Of a DNA stretch of 64,000 nt, positions 44,179 to 53,505 are shown piece by piece. Origin of the DNA: Acidobacteriota bacterium. Its GTDB lineage: Bacteria; Acidobacteriota; UBA890; WLXD01. The notes beneath the pieces were generated by a model. That model was not told the DNA's origin. It was given only the letters and a program-made list of their open reading frames with translations, and ran no database searches. Position 1 is the first letter of the stretch; every line of letters starts with the position of its first letter. The stretch is taken from the NCBI GenBank assembly GCA_012103255.1, contig WLXD01000002.1, positions 682,001 to 746,000 on the forward strand. Direction: 5' to 3'. A program made the position numbers and the translations under genes.

Positions 44179-45033
44179 GTGACCGACGGCTACAGCACCG
44201 GCGACGTCACACGGATGCTCGATCTGGCGCCGGCAAGAGTGCGTCGCTTGGCGGCGGCCGGCCTCGTGGCCCCCAAGCGGGGTGAGAGTGGCGAGTACTC
44301 CTTCGACTTCGTCGACCTCGTCGTGCTGCGCACCGCTCGCGATCTCCTGCAAGACGGCGTCCCGTTCGCGCATGTGCGACGCGCTCTGCAGCGTCTCCGC
44401 GACAACCTGCCCGATGATCGCTCACTCACAGAACTCCGCATCGGGACCGCCAACAATCGCGTCGTGGTCCGCGAAGAGCAATCCGTATGGGAGGCGGAAA
44501 CACGTCAACTCCTGCTGGACTTCGAGATCTACGAGCTCGCGGATGCGCTGCCCCCCCTGCTCGATCCACGGCCGACCCCGCCGCCACCCGAGGTTCTTGA
44601 CGCCGGCGACTGGTACGACCTGGGTTGCGAACTCGAACCCACGTCGGCTGAAGAAGCAGCCGCGGCCTACCGGCGGGCGATCGCGGCGGATCCCGACCAC
44701 GTCGACGCTCACGTGAACCTGGGCCGCTTGATGCACGAGGCGGAAGATCTCGAGACCGCCGAGATGCACTACCGCCGGGCGCTTGAGCTTCGATCCTCCG
44801 ACCTCACTGCCCGGTTCAACCTGGGCGTCGCCCTGGAAGACCTGGGTCGACTTCCGGAGGCACGCAACGCGTATCGCGAAACGGTCCTGGCCGATCCGAA
44901 TCACGCCGACGCGCACTACAACCTGGCCGGCGTCTTCGAACGGCTGGGCCAGCGCAATCGCGCCGTGAAACATCTCCAGGCGTATCGACGGCTGGTAGCC
45001 GCCGGATGGGAATCGGACGAGCGCTCGCCCTGA
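44179..45033 (+). CDS. MerR-type HTH protein fused to TPR repeats
   Basis: 284 residues from GTG 44179, with AGGA upstream. An upstream in-frame ATG at 44047 would overlap ku by about 100 bp and give only Arg/Pro-rich sequence. Residues about 1-70 form a MerR-like winged helix (YSTGDVTRMLDLAPARVRRL, then FDFVDLVVLRTARDLL). From about 150 there are three TPR units (AAAAYRRAIAADPDHVDAHV, AEMHYRRALELRSSDLTARF, ARNAYRETVLADPNHADAHY). It sits 28 bp after ku in the same direction. It may regulate the NHEJ genes or scaffold another complex; no metal or drug ligand site is visible. Confidence 0.87.
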   Translation: MTDGYSTGDVTRMLDLAPARVRRLAAAGLVAPKRGESGEYSFDFVDLVVLRTARDLLQDGVPFAHVRRALQRLRDNLPDDRSLTELRIGTANNRVVVREEQSVWEAETRQLLLDFEIYELADALPPLLDPRPTPPPPEVLDAGDWYDLGCELEPTSAEEAAAAYRRAIAADPDHVDAHVNLGRLMHEAEDLETAEMHYRRALELRSSDLTARFNLGVALEDLGRLPEARNAYRETVLADPNHADAHYNLAGVFERLGQRNRAVKHLQAYRRLVAAGWESDERSP

Positions 45034-45049
45034 GCGATGCCTACGCGCG

Positions 45050-48000
45050 CTACTGCTGCTGCTCCTGTTCGGGCTCCCGCGCGAGGGCACGGAAGTACTC
45101 CTCGACCAGATCGCGATAACCCTCGGGCACCCGATCCGAGCCCGCGAGCTGAGGCCGTTCGTCACTGGCCGCATCCGCCACTCGGCGCAGCCAGAACTCG
45201 AACAACTTCAGACCATCGATCACGTCGTCCCGCAGCTGATCAATGCCTCGGGCCGTGCCGTCGAAATCCGCCTGGTAGTCACGCATCGACGCAATGACCT
45301 CGTCGAGATCGGTCACCTGAATACCCTCTTCGGCGAGAGCGTCGCGGAGTTCCTCGGCGTCGCTCAATCGCTCGTCGAACTCGCGCCCAAGTTGACGCGC
45401 ACCCGGCGGTCCGGAGCCTCCGCCGCCGAGACGACCACCATTGGGGCGCTGTCCGGCGCCTTGCGGTGAAGCCTGCTGACCGCCCGGGCCACCCTGGCCC
45501 TGTTCGCCCTCACCTTGCTGGCCTTCTCCCTGTTGACCCTCCGAGTCTCCGGCCTGGCCCTCACCCGGCTCCTGGCCGGCCTGCTCGCCGGGCCCCTGCC
45601 CTGCTTCACGAGCCCGCTCTTCAAAGGACTCGAGGCGTTGGACGAGATCGCGAGTATCGTCCAGAGCAGCCCCCAGACGTTGCTCCTCGGGCACCTCTAC
45701 TGCGTCCTCGGCGGCGGCAAGTCGTTCTTCGAGACGATCAAGGTCGGCGCTGATCTCATCCTCAAAGCCCGCCGCATAACGCGGGTCGCGCTCCTGCACG
45801 ACGCCCTTTGAATATCGAACCTTGTCGGCGAGCTTGCTGTCTCGCATCCACTCGGCAGCCTCCTGCAGTGCCCGCGACGCACGCATCTGCTCGCCGCGTG
45901 ACTCGCGCGCCATGTCGTCAAACTGCGCCTCCAGATCCTGGATATCGCGCGCCAGGGAGTCCTTGCGGTCCAGCAGATCGTCGATCCGTTCCCCGGTTCG
46001 TCCACCGCTCTCGCCTAACCGATCAACCTCGCGTTCGATCTGCTCCTGCGCTTGTCGCATCTCGGCCAGACTCTCGCGCGCCTGGTCCAGGTCGCGGCCT
46101 AGACGATCCTCGCGCATGTCATCGAGAAGCCGCCGCGCATTTTGCAACTCGTTGAGGGCGCGCGTCCCCTCGGCAGCGCCCTGCTGACCACTCTGGCCCG
46201 CTGCTCGACGCATTGAATCAGCGGCCTGCTGAAGTCGATTGGCAGCGTCCTGTAGATCGGGACGCGAGTTCTGCCGCGCGAGCCGCTCGAGTTCACGTGC
46301 GAGCTCCTCGGCCTGATCGGCCATCTCGCGCTGGGATGCGTTTCGACCTGCACCGCCACCCGCCTGCGGGTTGGCGCGCTGGCGTTCGATCTCCTGTTGC
46401 TGCCGTCGAGCCAGTTCCTTCAGTCGCTGGGTCGCCTCGTCTACCGCGTCGTCGGCCTGCTCTTGCTGGCCGCGCCGGACCGACTCGTACTGGTTCTCCA
46501 ACTCATCCATTTCGAGATCAAACATGTCGGCGATCGACTCCATGTCACCGCCGCCACCACCACCACCGCCACCCTGCTGCTGTTGCTGCACCTGCATTTC
46601 ACGGAAAAGAGCCTCGAAGCGCTGCAGCGAGCGTAGCGCCATGTTCTCTGCCCGCAGCGCGTCCGTGAGCCTGTCGGCGCGCAGCGCAGTTGACGCCTCC
46701 CCGAGGGCGTCCGATGCGTTCTCGAGGTCGGCGACTCCCCTGGCGGACTCCTCGGGGTCGCCGGTGCCGGTGAAGCTGGCGGCAGCCTCGCGCACGCGAT
46801 CGCGCAGCTGGTCCTCGGTCGTGGCAAGAAAGTCGAGGCTTTCGGCACGCGTAGTCACCGTTCGGGACGGCCCCGACACACCCGGCCGCGGTCCTCCGTC
46901 GAGCGAGCCGTCGCGCTGGATCTTGAAGGTGGCTGACACAACCAGCCGCTGCTGCTCGGCAAGACCCAACGGCGGAGCACCACCGCCGCCACCACCGCCA
47001 CCAGAGTCGGCCTGGCGATATTCGAGCTCGAACGGCCGGATCTCGACGAAGTAGATGTCCGAAACGGTCTTCTGCGGGCCCTGGTACTCGCGGTTGTCGC
47101 GGGCCTCGGCCCAGTACGCGATGAAATCGCCGGGCTCGAAGTCGTACTCCTCCAGATAGAACGTGTAGGCGCCCATGTGGTCCTTCCGGGGCTCGCCGTT
47201 CGGCGCGTCCGCAGGGAAGAGACTCACACGCTCCTCATCACCGCCGTTCACGGTCCACACGAGGTCCATTCCCGTCAGACCGAAATCGTCCTCGACGGTG
47301 ACTTCGGTGAACACCTCCTCGACCGCGGTAGCGTCGATGTCACGCCCGGGGCGCTCCACCTGAACAAGCGGCGGCTGGTCGCTCAGCACCTCGATCAGAT
47401 AGTCCGATGATGCATCGATCCATTCGCCACCCGGCGTCTGCAACTCCACCCTGTAGAAACCGGCCTCCGCAACCTCGAGCTCGCCGACGAACTCGTCGTT
47501 GACAAGATCGAGGTCAATGACCTGGTCCTCGACGGATTCATCGAGCCCCTCGACCACAACACGCCCACCGGGTACGGCGACCGTGGGAGAAACCGACAGT
47601 TGCGCTCGAGTGCCTGCTAGAGCGGCGATATCGCCGCCATCCTCGATAGTCTGCGGCGACAGTCCGCTGTACTCCGGGAACCGCGATTCCAGATCGATAC
47701 TCGCAACGTGCGGCTGATCGACGACCGTGAGTCGATGGACCTCGGAGCGCACAGCAGACGCTTCCACGAAGTACTCCACGTCGCCGTCAATGCGAAACAG
47801 CAAGACTTCGTGGCGGCCCGTCTCGACGTTGGCTGCCATGGATTCTCGTTGCCAGTCGGCGTCGCCGATACGGTACGAGACCTCGACCATGTCGGCGGTG
47901 AACCCGACGAGTCCTGCGCTGATGACCTGATCGCTACCGCGTGCCACATCCATGGTGCCCGGCATCACGCTCACCGAGTACGGTGTCTCGACCTCTGCGC

Positions 48001-48598
48001 CAGCGAAGGGTCGGAAGAGCGCGGGCAAGCCGTGCTGAAGGAAGGTTGGATTCACGAAGAGCAACGCGGCGACGGTGACGGCGGCCGCGCCGAAGTAGGC
48101 GGCAACCCGCTTCAGCTCGACGGCCTCCACGTCCTTGCCGTAGTCGATCTCCCGCCCCCGACGGACGGCATCCTCCACCAACTTGCCAACGAAGCGCTCG
48201 GAGACGGTGTCCGGTATCTCCTGTCCCTTGAGAGCGCCGAATTCCACGGCGGACAGCAACGCCGCTCTTAGCTCAGTGTTCTCTTCCGCGTAGAGGGCCA
48301 CCTGCCGATCGGTGACCCGGCGTGACAGCGGCCGGATGACGAACCGATACGCGCAATACGCCAGGGCGCCGTAGGTCAGCAGACCCAGGGCGAGGACCGC
48401 CCAACGCTGGAATCCCACCGCACTCACAGCCCACGATGCAGCGGACACCGTGAGGAGCGCCGTGACGAGCAACAGGGCCAGGCCGCGCAGTGCCACCTTC
48501 AGCCGCCACCGCCACCGCACCCGCCGCAGGATTGCCTGCAGGCGTCGGTACTCGAACGACTCCATGGTGCTGAGCTTGCGAACCGGCGCGCGTCTCAT
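45050..48598 (-). CDS. Giant DUF4175-family membrane protein with Gln/Gly-rich coiled region
   Basis: 1182 residues from ATG 48598 (ATGA overlap with the BatA-like gene). Two N-terminal transmembrane helices lie at about 38-60 and 66-90, with a third hydrophobic stretch near 172-190. They are followed by beta-rich, presumably periplasmic domains (about 200-540) and a long helical, Gln/Arg/Glu-rich region (about 620-1000) typical of DUF4175. Two polyglycine tracts and a Gly/Gln/Glu repeat region (about 1000-1065) are low complexity. It is the last gene of the nine-gene operon. Function is unknown; its size and layout suggest a membrane-anchored scaffold or coiled fibre. Confidence 0.88.
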   Translation of the reverse strand: MRRAPVRKLSTMESFEYRRLQAILRRVRWRWRLKVALRGLALLLVTALLTVSAASWAVSAVGFQRWAVLALGLLTYGALAYCAYRFVIRPLSRRVTDRQVALYAEENTELRAALLSAVEFGALKGQEIPDTVSERFVGKLVEDAVRRGREIDYGKDVEAVELKRVAAYFGAAAVTVAALLFVNPTFLQHGLPALFRPFAGAEVETPYSVSVMPGTMDVARGSDQVISAGLVGFTADMVEVSYRIGDADWQRESMAANVETGRHEVLLFRIDGDVEYFVEASAVRSEVHRLTVVDQPHVASIDLESRFPEYSGLSPQTIEDGGDIAALAGTRAQLSVSPTVAVPGGRVVVEGLDESVEDQVIDLDLVNDEFVGELEVAEAGFYRVELQTPGGEWIDASSDYLIEVLSDQPPLVQVERPGRDIDATAVEEVFTEVTVEDDFGLTGMDLVWTVNGGDEERVSLFPADAPNGEPRKDHMGAYTFYLEEYDFEPGDFIAYWAEARDNREYQGPQKTVSDIYFVEIRPFELEYRQADSGGGGGGGGAPPLGLAEQQRLVVSATFKIQRDGSLDGGPRPGVSGPSRTVTTRAESLDFLATTEDQLRDRVREAAASFTGTGDPEESARGVADLENASDALGEASTALRADRLTDALRAENMALRSLQRFEALFREMQVQQQQQGGGGGGGGGDMESIADMFDLEMDELENQYESVRRGQQEQADDAVDEATQRLKELARRQQQEIERQRANPQAGGGAGRNASQREMADQAEELARELERLARQNSRPDLQDAANRLQQAADSMRRAAGQSGQQGAAEGTRALNELQNARRLLDDMREDRLGRDLDQARESLAEMRQAQEQIEREVDRLGESGGRTGERIDDLLDRKDSLARDIQDLEAQFDDMARESRGEQMRASRALQEAAEWMRDSKLADKVRYSKGVVQERDPRYAAGFEDEISADLDRLEERLAAAEDAVEVPEEQRLGAALDDTRDLVQRLESFEERAREAGQGPGEQAGQEPGEGQAGDSEGQQGEGQQGEGEQGQGGPGGQQASPQGAGQRPNGGRLGGGGSGPPGARQLGREFDERLSDAEELRDALAEEGIQVTDLDEVIASMRDYQADFDGTARGIDQLRDDVIDGLKLFEFWLRRVADAASDERPQLAGSDRVPEGYRDLVEEYFRALAREPEQEQQQ
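46547..46588 (-). repeat. Triplet tract coding polyglutamine/polyglycine in the DUF4175 gene
   Basis: Fourteen consecutive codons encode five Gln then nine Gly (reading the minus strand), from near-identical CAG/CAA and GGC/GGT triplets. The tract lies inside the helical region and could vary in length by slippage. Confidence 0.8.
46979..47002 (-). repeat. Polyglycine triplet tract in the DUF4175 gene
   Basis: Eight consecutive Gly codons (GGT/GGC) encode a flexible linker between the beta-rich region and the segment beginning APPLG. Like the tract at 46547-46588 it is a candidate for replication slippage. Confidence 0.75.
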
Positions 48599-50559
48599 CG
48601 TTCAGTCCCGGGGGAAGTGTCGGGTTCCGCAGAACCCCAGCTTGCACGAGAGGATAGGCGATTGGAAAGGGCTGTCTCTGCCAGAAGCATGATCATGGCC
48701 ACTACGACGAGGTACCACCAGAGCGACTGCCCGGCCTCGATCGCCGTCGGATCGGGCGTTGCCGCCTCTTCACCGTCGATCGCCGCACCGCTGTTCCAGG
48801 CCACCGAAGCGAGCAACTCCTCCGGGTCCATCGCAGTCAAATCCGCTTCGGCGCGCGCGAGATTCACCGCTCGATCGGCGACGATTCCCGGCTCTTCCTC
48901 CTCGCGATAGAAACCGGGCGCGCGGCTGGCCGTGGCGTCAAACCAAGCGTCGGCCTCTCGGTAGCCCGCGCCGTACTTGACCAACTCATGCATCACCGGG
49001 ACGAAGATCGGCTGGAGCGGCAGATCGGTCCAGAAGGTGTCGAGCGAACTGTTCCAGAGAATGACTCGCCCCTCGCCACGCGCGATCGATAGCACGGCTG
49101 GACTGGAGTCATCGAAGCGGGCCAGAACACCTTCGGACGGCTCCGGCGCGATGCTCCGATAACGATAGAACCTCGCACCGGACAGATCCCCAGCCTCTGG
49201 GTTCCGGTAGGCCTCGAACACTGGATGCGCTGTATCGACGAACCCGAGTGTTGCTCCGAGATCACCGGACCGATCAACAATCGGTCCGACTTCGAACGGC
49301 AGCAGCGGATGGGCGCCCGCTGACGCCAGCTCCGCTACGCCGAGAACTACTCCCCCACCGCTCTCGACGAAATCACCCAGAGCGGTCGCGGTGCCGGTGT
49401 CGAGGTCGCCCGCATCGTTGAGAATCACGAGATCGGTGTCAGCCAGGTCCGCCAGGCGGAGATCCCGAAGTACTTGGCGATCCACCTCAAACGCCGGGCG
49501 CGTCCCCACGGAGAGCGCGCGTGCCACATACAGGGAGTCGTCGCCGCCTGACGTTGGGTTGTCCAGCAGCAGCACGCGCAGCGTCTCGCCCTGCGACGCG
49601 ACCGCACGAAAGACGTCATCACCTGCCAACGCGTCCGGATCGATCTGCACTTCAATGCGGCGATCAACATCAGCAGGAACCGGATCGAAGTCGACCCTGG
49701 CGGCGCCGGCTGCTGGTAGCAGAGCGGGACGCCGCTGGACCTCTTCCCCGTCGACGAGGAGACGCGCTGGCACTGTGAGCGCTTCCGTTCCGGCCTGGCG
49801 CGTCAGCCGCGCACTCACTGCGAGTTCCGGGCCAGCCTCGCCCGCAGAGCGCGTCAGGTTCAGCGCGGCGATCCCCGCGTTCGGTGTCGCGCCCTGCACC
49901 ACGTTCACCGGACGCATCGCCGTGCCCTCCGGAAGACGAACCTCAAGTTCACTCTGCTTGCCCGTGCGCTGGAAATCAGAAACCAGGACGAGTTCCCGCG
50001 CCGGCAGAGTGCTGGCGTCCAGCACTCTCGCGGCGGCCCGAATCGCTGCGCCGTAGGAGGTCGCCAGGTGGCCCGGCTGCAGGCCCGCCAACAATCCATC
50101 CGGAACGGCGGCCGCGGCGCCCGATTCAATGAGCACCTCGGCCCCCTCGTCGAAGGCAATCAGTGTCACTCGATCGCCCCCCCCGAGGTCGGCGAGCTCT
50201 GTGCGAACCGCGTCCATAGCCGCATCCCAGTGGCCCTCGTAGCCCATGCTCCAGCTCCTATCGAGGAGCACCACCACCTCGCGGGCACCCCGGCCAGCAG
50301 AAGTCGCGACGGAGTCGCCGAAGAACGGGCGGGCGAAAGCAAGCACGAGGAGCAGAATGGCCAGGCACCGCATCGCGAACAGCAGCCGGTGACGCAGTTG
50401 CTGGCGCTGGACGGCGCGATATGGAATTCGCTCGATAAACATCAACGACGGGAACTCGACCGTGTCGGTCTTCGGCCTGTTCCGCAGATGGACCCAGATC
50501 GGCAGCCCAATCGCCAGAGCGCCGGCGAGAAACGCGGGAACAAGGAAGGCGAGACTCAT
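48595..50559 (-). CDS. BatA-like membrane protein with VWA domain and GATase-like C-terminal region
   Basis: 654 residues. The N-terminal BatA-type module has two membrane helices around WVHLRNRPKTDTVEFPSL and RHRLLFAMRCLAILLLVLAF. A VWA domain follows with the MIDAS motif DRSWS (from VVLLDRSWSMGYEGH). Later segments (LVILNDAGDLDTGTATALGD followed by FVESGGGVVLG) look like a class I glutamine-amidotransferase-like fold without catalytic Cys. A C-terminal helix (LWWYLVVVAMIMLLAETAL) re-enters the membrane. It sits one base after DUF58 and overlaps DUF4175 by four bases. BatA-type proteins work with MoxR ATPases in envelope or stress functions. Confidence 0.9.
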   Translation of the reverse strand: MSLAFLVPAFLAGALAIGLPIWVHLRNRPKTDTVEFPSLMFIERIPYRAVQRQQLRHRLLFAMRCLAILLLVLAFARPFFGDSVATSAGRGAREVVVLLDRSWSMGYEGHWDAAMDAVRTELADLGGGDRVTLIAFDEGAEVLIESGAAAAVPDGLLAGLQPGHLATSYGAAIRAAARVLDASTLPARELVLVSDFQRTGKQSELEVRLPEGTAMRPVNVVQGATPNAGIAALNLTRSAGEAGPELAVSARLTRQAGTEALTVPARLLVDGEEVQRRPALLPAAGAARVDFDPVPADVDRRIEVQIDPDALAGDDVFRAVASQGETLRVLLLDNPTSGGDDSLYVARALSVGTRPAFEVDRQVLRDLRLADLADTDLVILNDAGDLDTGTATALGDFVESGGGVVLGVAELASAGAHPLLPFEVGPIVDRSGDLGATLGFVDTAHPVFEAYRNPEAGDLSGARFYRYRSIAPEPSEGVLARFDDSSPAVLSIARGEGRVILWNSSLDTFWTDLPLQPIFVPVMHELVKYGAGYREADAWFDATASRAPGFYREEEEPGIVADRAVNLARAEADLTAMDPEELLASVAWNSGAAIDGEEAATPDPTAIEAGQSLWWYLVVVAMIMLLAETALSNRLSSRASWGSAEPDTSPGTER

Positions 50560-50560
50560 A

Positions 50561-51481
50561 TCAACGCACCCTCGTCAGACGATGGCGCATCGACATGTAG
50601 GCGAACAATGCGTGATCAAGCGGCTGCGAGGTGTCGAACAGCTCGTAGTCGATGCGCCGGGGCCCGAGCTCCGCACGCAGGGTGGCGATGTGTTCGGCGA
50701 CCATCTCGCGGTAGCGATCTCGCAGGCGGTCCGGCAGCACGGGCACCGCGGCGTCCGTCTCCATGTCGACGTAGTTCGCCGCCTCATCGAAGTCGAAGTC
50801 GATCTCGGCCCGGTCTAGCACATGAAAGACGATCAGATCGTGGCCCCGGTAGCCGAGCCGCTGGACGGCCTCCAATACTGCTTCGGGGGGCTCGTAGAGG
50901 TCGGAGATGAGCACCATGATGCCGCGCCGTCGGTACGCGTCCGTGACCTTCCACAGTGGACGCTCCAGTGCACTGTTGCCGGTCGGTTCGACACGGTCGA
51001 GTGTGTGCAGCACCTGGTCCAGATGTTTGGCCGACGGCGGGATGTAGTCGACCACGTCGTCGTTGAACGTCACCAACCCGATACGATCGCGCTGCTTGCC
51101 GGTGAAGTACGCGAGGCACGCCGCCATGTAGCGGGCGTAGTCAATCTTCGGAATGCCCGCCTTCCCGAACGCCATCGACCGTGAAATGTCGAGCAACACC
51201 GTGAAGTTCGAGTTCGAGTCAGCCTCGAACTGCTTGATGTAGAAGCGATCTGTTCGACCGAACACCTTCCAGTCGATCAGTCGGATGTCGTCCCCCGGCA
51301 AGTACTGGCGATGCTCCGCGAAGTCCACGGAGAGGCCGCGATACGGCGACCGATGTAGACCACCGATGAAACCTTCGACCACCGTACGGGCGAGGAAGTC
51401 GAGTCGGTCGATTCGCGCGAGCACACGCGGATCGATAAATCGGGCTCCCGGTCGGGACTCGGTTGCGGAACGTACAGCCAC
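50561..51481 (-). CDS. DUF58 protein with VWA-like fold
   Basis: 306 residues. The DUF58 signature is clear: DFAEHRQYLPGDDIRLIDWK, FGRTDRFYIKQFEADSN, then the metal-binding VWA loop LLDISRSMAFG (DxSxS). DUF58 proteins are almost always encoded next to MoxR ATPases, as here (the MoxR gene is 8 bp upstream), and probably serve as their adaptor or substrate receptor. No signal peptide or membrane helix is seen, so it is likely cytosolic and peripheral. Confidence 0.92.
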   Translation of the reverse strand: MAVRSATESRPGARFIDPRVLARIDRLDFLARTVVEGFIGGLHRSPYRGLSVDFAEHRQYLPGDDIRLIDWKVFGRTDRFYIKQFEADSNSNFTVLLDISRSMAFGKAGIPKIDYARYMAACLAYFTGKQRDRIGLVTFNDDVVDYIPPSAKHLDQVLHTLDRVEPTGNSALERPLWKVTDAYRRRGIMVLISDLYEPPEAVLEAVQRLGYRGHDLIVFHVLDRAEIDFDFDEAANYVDMETDAAVPVLPDRLRDRYREMVAEHIATLRAELGPRRIDYELFDTSQPLDHALFAYMSMRHRLTRVR

Positions 51482-51489
51482 TGAGGTTC

Positions 51490-52635
51490 CTACATCTGCG
51501 AGCCGACAGGGGAAACCGCATCCACGATGCGGCCGATCACGTCTGCCGAGCTCACACTCTCCGATTCAGCATGGAAGTTGGTGAGCACGCGGTGTCGCAG
51601 CACCGGCAGGGCGAGCTCGCGGATGTCATCGAAATCGACCGCGTAGCGGCCGCTCAGCAAAGCCCGCGCCTTCGCGCCCAGGACGAGGTACTGCGCAGCA
51701 CGAACCGACGCGCCGTATTCGATCCAACGAGTCACGAATTCGGGCGCGTCGTCCCCGGGTCGGGTCGAGCGCACGAGGTCTACGGCGAACTGGAGAACAG
51801 GATCGGCAACCGGCACACGTCGGATCAACCGCTGGAACGCGATCATCTCCTCGGCGGAAACAACTGCTTCGAGCTCCGAAGAACCATCCGACGTCGTAGC
51901 GCGAACGACCGCCATCTCCTCGTCCAGAGGCAGGTGCTCGATGATGATGTCGAACATGAAACGGTCGAGCTGTGCTTCCGGCAACGGATAGGTACCTTCG
52001 AGCTCGATCGGATTCTGGGTGGCGAACACGTAGAACGGCTGGGGCAGGTCGTAGGTCTCGCCCTGCACCGTGACGCGGTGCTCTTGCATCGCTTCCAGGA
52101 GCGCCGCCTGAGTCTTGGGTGGCGTTCGGTTGATCTCATCGGCGAGCACGACGTTCGCGAAGACAGGACCGTGCTGAAACACCAGCTTCCGTCGCCCGGT
52201 GTCCGGGTCTTCCTGGACGAGGTCGGTCCCAGTGATATCCGATGGCATGAGGTCCGGGGTGAACTGGATCCGCGAGAAATCGAGATGCAGCACCTGCGCA
52301 ACCGTCTGCACGAGCAGAGTTTTGGCCAGTCCCGGCACACCCGTGATGATGCTATTGCCGCCGACCATCAACGACATCAAGACCTGCTCCACGACCAGGT
52401 CCTGACCAATGATCCGCTTCCTGGTTTGCTCGAGAATCGCTTCCCGCGCGGTTCGCAGGCGCTCCGCCAGCTCAACGTCGTCGGCCTCGGCCAGCTCCGC
52501 AGCCTCGGTAGCGGCCGAGTCGGGCGCTGGTCCCGGAATCTCCGACGCCGCGCCAGCGTCGTCGCCCGCTGCTGCGGACTGCGCCGGCACGACCTCGTCG
52601 TTGTCCTGAATCTCGTGTTCGTTCTGCTCTTCCAT
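51490..52635 (-). CDS. MoxR-family AAA+ ATPase
   Basis: 381 residues. The first 60 are an Ala/Glu-rich acidic leader, unusually long for the family. The AAA+ core has the MoxR Walker A GVPGLAKT, Walker B VVLADEINR, sensor 1 in FATQNPIELEGTYPLPEAQ and arginine finger region in LDRFMF. MoxR ATPases act as chaperone-like remodelers of VWA-containing partners. Three VWA proteins are encoded in the same operon (50561-51481, 48595-50559 and 57151-59454). Confidence 0.93.
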   Translation of the reverse strand: MEEQNEHEIQDNDEVVPAQSAAAGDDAGAASEIPGPAPDSAATEAAELAEADDVELAERLRTAREAILEQTRKRIIGQDLVVEQVLMSLMVGGNSIITGVPGLAKTLLVQTVAQVLHLDFSRIQFTPDLMPSDITGTDLVQEDPDTGRRKLVFQHGPVFANVVLADEINRTPPKTQAALLEAMQEHRVTVQGETYDLPQPFYVFATQNPIELEGTYPLPEAQLDRFMFDIIIEHLPLDEEMAVVRATTSDGSSELEAVVSAEEMIAFQRLIRRVPVADPVLQFAVDLVRSTRPGDDAPEFVTRWIEYGASVRAAQYLVLGAKARALLSGRYAVDFDDIRELALPVLRHRVLTNFHAESESVSSADVIGRIVDAVSPVGSQM

Positions 52636-52671
52636 CTTCGTCCTTGGAGGGAGGGACAGCGAAACTCCGCG

Positions 52672-53505
52672 TCAGCGCAGCATCGAGTACATGACGTAGT
52701 TGACGCCGAGCTTGAAGGCGTCGTTTTCCAGATCGATCAAGATGTATTGCGAGCCGGCGAACTCCCAGAACTCGCCGATGTCGTTGTCGTAGTTAGCGAT
52801 CATCATCAGCCGTTTGGTCGGATCGTTGTCTTCGAACAGCCCGAAGTAGCGTGGCATGCCACCCCCTTGGGCCCGGTACGGGCTACCGAATGACAGGTCG
52901 TCGAGCTCGAAGAACGCATTGAAGACCGGATGCGTGCTGTTGATCTCGATGAACCGCAGCTCCGGAAAGACCTTCGCCATCTCGGTCTCGAAGTTGAACC
53001 AGTGCCAGCCGGTGAAGTCGTCGACGACCACGAAGCCGCCCTTGAGCATGTAATCCCGAAGGTTGCCCGCTTCCGAATCGCTCAGCTGCATGAAGCCCAC
53101 TTCGCACAGATATGTCCATGGGAAGCGGAATAGCTCCGGATCGTCTAGCCCGTAGATGTTGCTGCCGGCGACCTGGACCTCGGCCCCGGTCACGGCGCCC
53201 AGGATCTCGGGCAGCCGCCGATCCGCCCGCGGATAGTCGTGGTTCCATTTCAGGTCGAGGCCCCAGGCGTGCTGCCGACTGCCTCCCCAACTCGTGGGGC
53301 TGAACTTCACCCGAGCGAATGTGAATCGTCCGTCGTAGCCGATGTTCTCGTAGTCGACGTCCGGCGTCGGACCCGAGTTGGATGAAAAGCCACGCCCGCG
53401 CCAGCCCCGCTGCGGCGCCGCCCACGCCGCCGCGCTGATCAATGCCAACGTGATCCCGACAAGCACCAGCCGACGAGCAGTGCGGCGTGAACCTAGGCCG
53501 ATCAT
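52672..53505 (-). CDS. DUF4159 protein (copy 1), secreted
   Basis: 277 residues with an N-terminal signal or anchor (LVLVGITLALISAAAWAAP). The DUF4159 core is recognisable: FTFARVKFSP, LDDPELFRFPWTYLCEVGFM, the SDSEAGNLRDYMLKGGFVVV-DDF strand-turn, and a C-terminal GVNYVMYSMLR. The fold resembles ThuA/GATase-like Rossmann proteins but no catalytic Cys is placed at a nucleophile elbow. It is paralogous to the protein at 59454-60284. Its ATG overlaps the preceding TPR gene stop. Confidence 0.88.
   Translation of the reverse strand: MIGLGSRRTARRLVLVGITLALISAAAWAAPQRGWRGRGFSSNSGPTPDVDYENIGYDGRFTFARVKFSPTSWGGSRQHAWGLDLKWNHDYPRADRRLPEILGAVTGAEVQVAGSNIYGLDDPELFRFPWTYLCEVGFMQLSDSEAGNLRDYMLKGGFVVVDDFTGWHWFNFETEMAKVFPELRFIEINSTHPVFNAFFELDDLSFGSPYRAQGGGMPRYFGLFEDNDPTKRLMMIANYDNDIGEFWEFAGSQYILIDLENDAFKLGVNYVMYSMLR

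Noticed and set aside
46547-47002. CRISPR or tandem-repeat array
   Set aside because: The repeats are in-frame Gly/Gln codon runs inside a gene, with no spacer structure.
51490-52635. Methanol-dehydrogenase maturation MoxR or gas-vesicle GvpN
   Set aside because: No methanol dehydrogenase or gas-vesicle genes are nearby; the DUF58/BatA context indicates the general MoxR-VWA type.
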